Source: CAZKXU01 sp964556665
GTDB lineage: Bacteria; Bdellovibrionota_C; UBA2361; CAZKXU01
DNA length: 8,113 nucleotides
Direction: 5' to 3'
Assembly: GCA_964556665.1 (NCBI GenBank)
Contig: CAZKXU010000111.1
Location: 1 to 8,113, forward strand
A program made the position numbers and the translations under genes. Shown here piece after piece: positions 1-6,029 of this stretch (position 1 is the stretch's first letter; each line of letters begins with the position of its first letter). Under the pieces are notes generated by a model that searched no databases, was not told the DNA's origin, and saw only the letters and a program-made list of their open reading frames with translations.

Positions 1-209
1 GTGAACTTGCTGCCTTTAAGCTTAAACGCATATTGCAAGATGACTTTCTACGGCGCTTACAAAAACTTGAGCTAGGCTTCGGACTCACTTACGGAACTGA
101 GCTTAGCTCGGAGCTTCCGCCCTTAGAGATCGTGGATCGTCTTTCACGTATTAAGACGGCCTTAAACAACTATGAAAGTGCCAAAAAAGCGCGTGTTTCT
201 AAGAAGTAA
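1..209 (+). CDS. C-terminal fragment of an unidentified protein (5' end outside window)
   Basis: An open frame runs from the left border (first full codon at position 3) for 68 codons to a TAA at 207-209. The visible peptide is rich in Leu, Lys, Arg and Glu, begins ELAAFKLKRILQDD and ends in a basic tail KKARVSKK, consistent with a helical, soluble C-terminus. I recognise no family in it. The other two forward frames are interrupted early (TAG at 73-75 in frame 1, TGA at 2-4 in frame 2), which supports this frame. The pseudouridine synthase gene follows 42 nt later on the same strand, so the two could be co-transcribed. The function is unknown and the call rests only on the open frame and plausible composition. 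Confidence 0.6.
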   Translation, partial: ELAAFKLKRILQDDFLRRLQKLELGFGLTYGTELSSELPPLEIVDRLSRIKTALNNYESAKKARVSKK

Positions 210-214
210 GATCC

Positions 215-230
215 TTTGAGGAGTCTCAAA
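215..230 (+). other. Short intergenic hairpin
   Basis: TTTGAG (215-220) and CTCAAA (225-230) are exact reverse complements around a 4-nt loop GAGT. The hairpin begins 6 nt after the stop of the upstream fragment. No T-run follows it, so it is not a convincing intrinsic terminator. It is short and AT-rich and may be chance. Confidence 0.25.
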
Positions 231-251
231 ATTTAGGGTAGTCTAAGCAAC

Positions 252-1160
252 ATGTCCAACTTGGCAGCTATAGATCTTGCACTTTCAAGCCGGTATTGGT
301 GCTGGAAATATTATACTCAGGCAGAATGCCCTGCTCGACTAATGGAGGTATTAATATCAGGTCTTAAGCATATCGAAACATCTTCCTGGGCACAGAGATT
401 TGAGTTTGGTGGTGTATATGTAAACGGGATCGCAGTATTAGAGGATATAGAGCTAATAGCACCGTGCAAAATCGAGTATTATGAACCAAAATATAGGATC
501 GAAGATGCCAACCAGGTGTTTCCTGTATTTAGTAAAGAGTTAATTGTATATGAAGATCCTGATTTATTGATCGCATATAAACCCACGGGCTTACCCTCAG
601 CTCGAGTAAAAGATCAAAGGCACTATTCATTACAGGCCTATCTCGAACGATATTTAGGATCTAGCTTGCACATGCCTTCGCGCATCGACACCTCAGCGCA
701 AGGACTGGTCGTAACAAGCCGCTCACTGCGCATGCATGCACGGCTGCAACGTGCCTTTGAGGGCCGTCGTGTCAATAAAAGTTACCGACTTCTCGTACAC
801 CAGACCCCTGATTGGCAGGAAAAAGAGCTAGTAGCTCCTATAGGATTGGATCCAAGTCATCCGGTATTAAGGAGAGTTTGTAGAGATGGAAAGATTGCAG
901 TTACAAAATTCAAAGTGCTGCAGAATATAGAGAACAATGCCGTGCTTGAAGCTCAGCCTGTAACTGGCCGTACACACCAGATTAGGGTGCACTGCGCAAG
1001 TCTTGGGTTTCCGATAGTAGGAGATAAATTTTATGGTGGTAGAGAGGCTTCCTCTCTGCATCTGGTAAGTTATAGCTTTGAATTTATGCATCCTTTTCTA
1101 GAGAAAAGAATGCGGTTTACTGCGCCAAAGAGACTAGCACCGGAGTGGGCCAGTTTTTAG
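252..1160 (+). CDS. RluA/RluD-family RNA pseudouridine synthase
   Basis: This 302-residue protein is predicted to isomerise uridine to pseudouridine in rRNA or tRNA in the cytoplasm. Residues about 47-78 (FEFGGVYVNG region) resemble a small S4-type RNA-binding domain. The catalytic domain follows: a KPTGLPS stretch at 110-116, the active-site segment SRIDTSAQGLVV at 143-154 with the presumed catalytic Asp146, and a textbook family signature GRTHQIRVH at 239-247 followed by GFPIVGDKFYGG. The usual active-site form is HRLDxxTSGL; here HRL is SRI and the TS pair is AQ, while the Asp and the Gly-Leu are kept. Length fits the family (about 300). The target (RluC, RluD, TruC or RluA type) cannot be assigned by eye. 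The ATG at 252 keeps the S4-like domain, but no good ribosome-binding site precedes it; a GAGG at 218-221 is too distant. Confidence 0.9.
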   Translation: MSNLAAIDLALSSRYWCWKYYTQAECPARLMEVLISGLKHIETSSWAQRFEFGGVYVNGIAVLEDIELIAPCKIEYYEPKYRIEDANQVFPVFSKELIVYEDPDLLIAYKPTGLPSARVKDQRHYSLQAYLERYLGSSLHMPSRIDTSAQGLVVTSRSLRMHARLQRAFEGRRVNKSYRLLVHQTPDWQEKELVAPIGLDPSHPVLRRVCRDGKIAVTKFKVLQNIENNAVLEAQPVTGRTHQIRVHCASLGFPIVGDKFYGGREASSLHLVSYSFEFMHPFLEKRMRFTAPKRLAPEWASF

Positions 1161-1262
1161 CTTTTTCCAAGGCTCTCTCTTCTACCTAGTGAGCGTACTA
1201 TTGCATTTCAATATAAAAAATTAGAGAATATTTTCACCATTTATTTTTAGATTTGCAAACTT

Positions 1263-2660
1263 ATGACAACTCAAGCACGTGATTGTATTATCTTAGGTTC
1301 TGGACCAGGCGGTTATGTAGCAGCGATTAGAGCAGCTCAGTTGGGCCGCTCTGTAAGTATAGTTGAGCGTGACCTATTGGGCGGCATCTGTCTAAATTGG
1401 GGCTGTATCCCTTCAAAAGCGCTCCTTAAATCTGCACAGCTATATCATGACATGAAGCGTGCCTCTGAATTTGGTTTTGAAACAGGCGCTCTCAAAGTTG
1501 ATTTCCCGAAGATTATCGCACGCTCACGCGAGGTTGCTGGAAAACTCTCAGGTGGTGTTAGTTTTCTAATGCGTAAAAATAAAGTTGAGGTCATTAACGG
1601 CAATGGTGTACTTGAAAAGGGTAACAAACTAACTGTAACTGACGCGCAGAATAAAAGCACAACCTATACATTTAAAGATCTTATTATCGCGACAGGTGCA
1701 AGAGCGAAAAGCATTCCGGGTGTTGAGATAGATGGTGAGGTAATTCATACCTACCGCACTATTCTTGAAAATAAACGTTTGCCGCAAAAAATGTTAGTGA
1801 TCGGCGCCGGCGCTATCGGCATGGAGTTTGCCTACTTCTTTAGTTCACTTGGAACCCAGGTAACAGTATGTGAAATGCTGCCACAGATTTTGCCGGTTGA
1901 AGATGAAGAGATCGCTCAAAACTTAGAAAAAATCTTTACCAAGAAAGGGATGATTATAAGAACAGGCGCTGCTGTGCAGAACCTTAAACGTACCGGTAAA
2001 ACTGCGAGCGCTACGATTAAAACTAAGAACGGCGAGGAGCCATGGAGTGGAGACTGCTGCTTAGTTGCAATCGGTGTAAATCCTAACACAGAGAATATCG
2101 GGCTTGAAAATGTCGGTATAGCAACAGATCGAGGCTATATTAAGGTGGATTCACTGCTGCGCACAAATGTAGCTAATCATTTCGCAATCGGTGACTGCAC
2201 TGGCGGAGCGATGTTAGCGCACAAAGCAAGTCATGAGGCAATCGTGGCCGCAGAGGTTTTAGCCGGCAAGAATAAGCATCCGATGCGTTATGACAACATA
2301 CCAGGCTGCACATACTGTCAGCCGCAGGTGGCTTCAGTGGGTCTAACTGAAAAAGCAGCCAAGGAGAAAGGGCTTAAGTATAAAGTAGGAAAGATTCCAT
2401 TTTCCGCGATCGGCAAAGCAATAGCGATCGGCGAACCAGAAGGGATGATAAAGGTCATTATTGATGCAGAGGTTGGTGAAGTGTTGGGGGTTCATATACT
2501 GCACTCCGAGGCAACTGAATTGATAGCTGAAGCTGCAGTCATTAGATCGCATGAGGGTATCGCCTCAAGCGTACTTGAGACTATCCACCCGCACCCAACA
2601 CTTTCTGAATCGGTAATGGAGGCGATGGCGTTGGCGCTGGGAAGACCGATTAACTTTTAG
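1263..2660 (+). CDS. lpdA: Dihydrolipoyl dehydrogenase (E3), FAD-dependent
   Basis: This 465-residue flavoprotein reoxidises dihydrolipoyl groups on E2 and passes the electrons through FAD to NAD+. The FAD-binding glycine motif GSGPGG is at 12-17. The redox-active disulfide is CLNWGC, Cys43 and Cys48, in the typical GGICLNWGCIPSKALL context. The NAD-binding motif GAGAIG is at 181-186 and the second FAD contact AIGDCTGG at 308-315. The C-terminal interface domain carries HPHPTLSE (442-449), giving the His444/Glu449 catalytic pair that acts across the dimer. Length and motif order are standard for E3, and all catalytic residues are present. The E1, E2 and lipB genes in the same window support a role in a 2-oxoacid dehydrogenase complex; E3 may also serve a glycine cleavage system or other complexes encoded elsewhere. 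No Shine-Dalgarno sequence is visible before the ATG. The start is fixed by the FAD motif beginning about 11 residues in. Confidence 0.97.
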   Translation: MTTQARDCIILGSGPGGYVAAIRAAQLGRSVSIVERDLLGGICLNWGCIPSKALLKSAQLYHDMKRASEFGFETGALKVDFPKIIARSREVAGKLSGGVSFLMRKNKVEVINGNGVLEKGNKLTVTDAQNKSTTYTFKDLIIATGARAKSIPGVEIDGEVIHTYRTILENKRLPQKMLVIGAGAIGMEFAYFFSSLGTQVTVCEMLPQILPVEDEEIAQNLEKIFTKKGMIIRTGAAVQNLKRTGKTASATIKTKNGEEPWSGDCCLVAIGVNPNTENIGLENVGIATDRGYIKVDSLLRTNVANHFAIGDCTGGAMLAHKASHEAIVAAEVLAGKNKHPMRYDNIPGCTYCQPQVASVGLTEKAAKEKGLKYKVGKIPFSAIGKAIAIGEPEGMIKVIIDAEVGEVLGVHILHSEATELIAEAAVIRSHEGIASSVLETIHPHPTLSESVMEAMALALGRPINF

Positions 2661-2737
2661 TGGGATCGCGGAGCACCAGCTCCGCCTTGTACTCTAAGAT
2701 ATGCCATATTCTGCGGAGCTGGAGCTCTGCGGTCCCA
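2661..2737. repeat. Intergenic double palindrome (25-bp inverted repeat made of two small hairpins)
   Basis: The element starts directly after the lpdA stop. Arms 2661-2685 and 2713-2737 are reverse complements at 22 of 25 positions; two of the three differences would be G-U pairs in RNA. The loop is 27 nt. The ends read TGGGA and TCCCA. Each arm is itself a hairpin with a 4-nt loop: GCGGAGC-ACCA-GCTCCGC (2668-2685), a perfect 7-bp stem, and GCGGAGC-TGGA-GCTCTGC (2713-2730), one wobble. It could therefore fold as one long hairpin or as two short ones. No T-run follows, so a simple intrinsic terminator is unlikely. Plausible roles are 3'-end protection of lpdA mRNA, attenuation before lipB, or a REP/MITE-like dispersed element. 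The palindromes are seen in the sequence; the roles are inference. Confidence 0.85.
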
Positions 2738-2756
2738 GAACTACATCAAAGATAAA

Positions 2757-3416
2757 ATGACTTCCTGCGAGCAGATAAACGTCATCAATCTCGGCCTTCG
2801 TGCCTACTCCGAAGTTTTACATACACAGCGCTCATTGCAGCAAGCTTTAATTAACGGATCCGGTGCTGAACACCTACTTATCTGCCAACACACTCCCGTC
2901 ATAACTTATGGCAAGGGTGCAAAGCGGGAAAACATCTTACTTTCCGAAGATGAATTAAGAATGCGGGGTGTCGAACTAATTGCAGTAGATCGCGGCGGTG
3001 ATGTTACCTATCACGGACCAAGTCAACTTATCGCCTATCCAATTTTAGATCTACGCAGACGCAAACAGGATGTGGGCTGGTATATGCGCTGCCTAGAGGA
3101 GGTAATCATAAAGACACTTCTCCATTTTAGTATTGATGGGTATCAAGTTGCAGGGAAAACAGGAGTATGGGTAGGCAAACAACCTAGAAAAATAGCATCA
3201 ATCGGTGTGCGTTTATCACGCTGGTGCAGTATGCACGGCTTGGCACTTAACATTAACAAGGAAACCGCCGGTTTTTCATTAATACATCCATGCGGCTTGG
3301 TAGGAGTGCAGATGACCTCCATTGAAGAAGAGGGGGAAACTCAAACAATTGATTCTATTACAGAGATCTTGTGCCTTGAATTTATGAGAATGTTCGGGGG
3401 TTGGCCTCGCTCATAA
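2757..3416 (+). CDS. lipB: Octanoyl-[acyl carrier protein]:protein N-octanoyltransferase
   Basis: LipB moves the octanoyl group from acyl carrier protein to a lysine of lipoyl domains, the first step of endogenous lipoylation; LipA then inserts the sulfurs. The 219-residue length is normal. The substrate-pocket signature RGGDVTYHGPSQ is at 79-90, with Ser89 where GPGQ is usual. The catalytic dyad is visible as Lys145 in KIASIGVR and Cys179 in HPCG, 34 residues apart as in E. coli LipB (Lys135/Cys169), and CSMHGLALNIN (157-167) matches the family. The ATG lies 19 nt after the palindrome that follows lpdA, so the two genes may share a transcript; there is no clear ribosome-binding site. The last 35 bp overlap, on the opposite strand, the 3' end of the E1 gene. 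The obvious client in the window is Lys43 of the E2 lipoyl domain. No lipA is present here. Confidence 0.95.
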   Translation: MTSCEQINVINLGLRAYSEVLHTQRSLQQALINGSGAEHLLICQHTPVITYGKGAKRENILLSEDELRMRGVELIAVDRGGDVTYHGPSQLIAYPILDLRRRKQDVGWYMRCLEEVIIKTLLHFSIDGYQVAGKTGVWVGKQPRKIASIGVRLSRWCSMHGLALNINKETAGFSLIHPCGLVGVQMTSIEEEGETQTIDSITEILCLEFMRMFGGWPRS

Positions 3417-5835
3417 CCTTGTAAACAGCCTCGACAATATCGTCCATATTTGGCTTGCTAAAGTAATCCCCATCTGAGGTGTAGGCGCCGCGATGATCCT
3501 TAGCCGTTACGGTTAATGGCGCTGAATCAAGTAGTTTATATCCTTGCTGCTCCTCTAATACCTTATGCATCATATAGGCAGAGGCACCACCTGGATAATC
3601 CTCATCTACAAATACAACTCTGCTCGTTTTCTCTAAAGACTTTGCGATGAGATGGTGGCGATCAAACGGAATCAAACTCTGCACATCAATAACCTCAACC
3701 GAGATGCCAAGAGCTTCTAGCTCATCCGCTGCTTCTAATACAATGCGACAACAGGAACCGTATGTCACAACTGTAATATCGGTTCCAGATCTAAGAATCT
3801 CAGGCACGCCAAGCGGCAGACAAAATTCGGTAAGATTATCGGGACATCTCTCCTTTAGTCCATATCCATTTAGACACTCTATGATTAGAGCCGGGTCATC
3901 AGATCTGAGCATGGTGTTATAAAACCCAGAAGCCTGCACCATATTGCGCGGCACGAGCACATAGATCCCGCGCATGCCTCCTAAGATCATCTGCATTGGA
4001 GAGCCCGTATGCCAAACCCCCTCTAAGCGATGCCCTCTCGTACGAATTATTAAGGGTGCTGCCTGCCCTCCCTTATTGCGCCAACGTAATGTGGCTAAAT
4101 CATCGCTTAAGGATTGAAATCCAAATAGCAGATAGTCTAGATACTGTATCTCCGCTATCGGACGAAGGCCGCGCATCGCCATGCCTATACCTTGTCCAAT
4201 AATTGTCTCCTCACGTATGCCGGTATCAAAAATACGGTGTTTCCCATGTTTCTCAGGCAAGCCTACTAGGCCATGGTTAACATCCCCTATTCCTACATCC
4301 TCGCCAAAAATACTAACTAATGGATTGCGAGTAAGAATATTATCCATGCAAGCCTTGATAACCTGATTACCGTTAAGAATCTGGGAATCAGCTGTATAAA
4401 TAGCTGGCACAGATTCGACATTCAAGGCTGACTTGCTTGATTCAGAATATAGATCGGTACTAAATCTCTGATAGTTGAGTGCCGCGTACTTAGCCTCCCA
4501 ACTCTCTAAATTACTACGAGCCTCCGTGTTTTCAGCTCTAGTAATCCTTAATGTTTTTCTGACGGCATGCATAATGTCACGCCTAACAGGATTAGGATTG
4601 CTAGAAAGATCGGATAATACAGCAGAGATCTTGTCTGCCTGTGGGGAAGTCTCTGCAAGCATGGTAATCAAACCCCTGCCTGCCTCTATCTCCTCCACAA
4701 CCCCACTCCTAAACTTACTCCAAGCGCTCTTCTGTGCCGCAGAAGCTTTAGCCTCCGCCTCCTTCTCGATAACAGCGAGCTCTTCCGCAGTAGCGAGCTT
4801 CTCCTTAATCATCCAGCTCTTCATGCGGGCTATACAGCAGAAATCCTTCTCCCACACCAAACGTTCTTTACTTTTATAACGCTCATGCGAGCCTGAGGTC
4901 GAATGCCCCTGCGGCTGCGTCACTTCAGTGATATGAAAAAGCGCTGGGATGTGAGTCTCTCTCATCTTGGAAAGACCTGTTGAGTATGCCTCTACTAATG
5001 CCGCGTAGTCCCACCCCTTAACAACATAAATATCAATACCCTGACCAGCGGCATTCACACGAAATCCCTCCACTATCTCAGAGATACTGTTCTTTGTAGT
5101 CTGAAATTCACGCGGTACGGAGATACCATAACCATCATCCCAAACAGAGATAGCCAGCGGTACCTTAAGCACACCTGCAGCGTTTAAGGTCTCCCAAAAA
5201 TTACCCTCCGAGGTGCTGGCATCACCAATCGTCGCGCAGACTACCTCATCTCCGCCTTTTGAAAAATTAGATAGGTTTGCAAGATCCTTATTCTCACGGT
5301 AGATCCGGGAGGCGAGCGCCAATCCTAACGAGCGCGGCATCTGACTAGCGGTTGGCGATGTGTCCGATGAGGAATGATACAGTTTTGTTTGATCAAGCCA
5401 ACTACCGTCCTCTGCTATAAAACGGGTTGCGCTGAAGCCGTTCATCTGTCGACCGATTGTGGTTACATCTCCATCATAGTTTGGATCTGCATACAGTTGC
5501 TGGAAGAACTCCTCTAAGCTGACAGTTTCATGAAGAAAAGTAACTGTTTGATCACGATAATACCCGGCCAACCAATCACCAGGACGCATCGCCTGAGCCA
5601 TAGCAATCTGAGCGATCTCCTTGCCATCACCAAAAATACCAAACTTAGCGCGCCCGTTTAACACCTCTTTGCGGCCAATCAAACTGACATAGCGGCTCTC
5701 CAAGGCAACACGGTAATGTTTAAGTACATTTTCACGCAGCCATTTTGATTTAGTACCTTTAGCGGCACCGTTGCGTGATATCTTAATTTTTGTTTTTCCT
5801 GCCCGTAACACGGGTCTAACTGAGTGACTCTGCAT
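3382..5835 (-). CDS. Fused alpha-beta 2-oxoacid dehydrogenase E1 component (thiamine diphosphate-dependent)
   Basis: This 817-residue protein joins the E1 alpha and beta chains, which are separate in many bacteria. It decarboxylates a 2-oxoacid and transfers the acyl group to lipoyl-E2. After a basic N-terminus of about 30 residues, the alpha part has YYRDQ (92-96), the cofactor-binding segment GDASTSEGNFWE (204-215) ending in WDDGYGIS (232-239), and a phosphorylation-loop-like QPQGHSTSGSHERYK (307-321). WDDGYG replaces the common NNxY end of the motif, as I recall for Bacteroidota-type fused E1s. A helical, charged linker spans about 325-490. The beta part shows FGEDVG (510-515, Glu512 as cofactor glutamate), FDTGIREE (536-543), and GHRLEGVWHTGSPM (601-614), where His609 aligns with the E1-beta active-site histidine. 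EVIDVQSLIPFD (714-725) belongs to the C-terminal transketolase domain. Pyruvate versus branched-chain substrates cannot be separated by eye. The frame is unbroken, so this looks like a true fusion. No Shine-Dalgarno sequence precedes the start. Confidence 0.95.
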   Translation of the reverse strand: MQSHSVRPVLRAGKTKIKISRNGAAKGTKSKWLRENVLKHYRVALESRYVSLIGRKEVLNGRAKFGIFGDGKEIAQIAMAQAMRPGDWLAGYYRDQTVTFLHETVSLEEFFQQLYADPNYDGDVTTIGRQMNGFSATRFIAEDGSWLDQTKLYHSSSDTSPTASQMPRSLGLALASRIYRENKDLANLSNFSKGGDEVVCATIGDASTSEGNFWETLNAAGVLKVPLAISVWDDGYGISVPREFQTTKNSISEIVEGFRVNAAGQGIDIYVVKGWDYAALVEAYSTGLSKMRETHIPALFHITEVTQPQGHSTSGSHERYKSKERLVWEKDFCCIARMKSWMIKEKLATAEELAVIEKEAEAKASAAQKSAWSKFRSGVVEEIEAGRGLITMLAETSPQADKISAVLSDLSSNPNPVRRDIMHAVRKTLRITRAENTEARSNLESWEAKYAALNYQRFSTDLYSESSKSALNVESVPAIYTADSQILNGNQVIKACMDNILTRNPLVSIFGEDVGIGDVNHGLVGLPEKHGKHRIFDTGIREETIIGQGIGMAMRGLRPIAEIQYLDYLLFGFQSLSDDLATLRWRNKGGQAAPLIIRTRGHRLEGVWHTGSPMQMILGGMRGIYVLVPRNMVQASGFYNTMLRSDDPALIIECLNGYGLKERCPDNLTEFCLPLGVPEILRSGTDITVVTYGSCCRIVLEAADELEALGISVEVIDVQSLIPFDRHHLIAKSLEKTSRVVFVDEDYPGGASAYMMHKVLEEQQGYKLLDSAPLTVTAKDHRGAYTSDGDYFSKPNMDDIVEAVYKVMSEANPRTFS

Positions 5836-5888
5836 CTTATGAGAGTATTTGAAAAACCGTAAAAAGTCTAGATTTCTAAGGATACGGC

Positions 5889-5916
5889 TTGATCTGACGC
5901 CTCAGATTGATTTTTT
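5889..5916 (+). other. Hairpin followed by T-run in the E1/E2 divergent region
   Basis: ATCTGA (5892-5897) and TCAGAT (5902-5907) pair exactly around the loop CGCC, and the stem extends to 9 bp (5889-5910) if two G-T wobbles are allowed. Six T residues follow at 5911-5916, so on the plus strand it looks like a weak intrinsic terminator. There is no plus-strand gene upstream for it to terminate other than antisense transcription through E1. It may instead be a dyad operator for a regulator or a 5' leader structure of the E1 mRNA. Confidence 0.4.
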
Positions 5917-5922
5917 CGCCGA

Positions 5923-5951
5923 TTGAAAAAGTGCCTTAAATGCGGTAAAAA
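5923..5951 (+). promoter_or_regulatory. Candidate sigma70-type promoter for the E2 gene
   Basis: TTGAAA (5923-5928, five of six to the -35 consensus) and TAAAAA (5946-5951, four of six to the -10) are 17 bp apart, which would place the start of transcription about 70 nt before the E2 ATG. A better-looking TATAAA lies at 5963-5968 but has no -35 partner at normal spacing. In such AT-rich DNA chance matches are common, and the organism's promoter consensus is unknown. Confidence 0.25.
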
Positions 5952-6017
5952 AGTGAAGCAAGTATAAAATATAAAATCACTGATTCCTGTAAAATAATTA
6001 CGGATAACAGCTAACAG

Positions 6018-6024
6018 AAAAGGA
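6018..6024 (+). promoter_or_regulatory. Ribosome-binding site of the E2 gene
   Basis: AAAAGGA ends 5 nt before the ATG at 6030 and matches the anti-Shine-Dalgarno sequence well. It supports that ATG as the start and is the only good Shine-Dalgarno sequence in front of any gene in this window. Confidence 0.65.
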
Positions 6025-6029
6025 CAACT

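Larger units (their letters stand above)
5836..6029. promoter_or_regulatory. Divergent intergenic region between E1 and E2 genes
   Basis: These 194 bp separate the start codons of the minus-strand E1 gene and the plus-strand E2 gene, so promoters for both should lie here. The stretch is clearly AT-richer than the coding sequence. It holds a hairpin near 5889-5910, a direct repeat AAAAAGTG at 5926-5933 and 5948-5955 (22 bp apart, about two helical turns), and a TATAAAATATAAAAT run at 5963-5977. No open frame of note is present. Shared control of E1 and E2 from this region is inference from the layout. Confidence 0.7.

Noticed and set aside
867..1091. 74-codon minus-strand open frame within the pseudouridine synthase
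   Set aside because: It is antisense to the conserved GRTHQIR region of a well-supported gene.
1201..1229. Possible promoter TTGCAT-17-GAGAAT before lpdA
   Set aside because: It matches only three and four of six consensus positions in AT-rich DNA, which is too weak to list.
2661..2737. Intrinsic terminator for lpdA
   Set aside because: The stem is strong but no T-run follows either arm, and the 27-nt loop and nested hairpins are atypical.
3647..4366. Three further plus-strand open frames (61-91 codons) antisense to E1 beta
   Set aside because: They are antisense to conserved E1-beta motifs, have no recognisable domains and no start signals.
4475..4879. 134-codon plus-strand open frame inside E1
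   Set aside because: It lies antisense to the E1 linker, shows no domain features and has Ser/Leu/Ala-rich shadow composition, while the E1 frame is strongly supported.
3382..5835. E1 fusion as an artefact of a lost stop codon
   Set aside because: The linker is long and in frame, and similar fused E1 proteins are known in other bacteria, so a natural fusion is the simpler reading.
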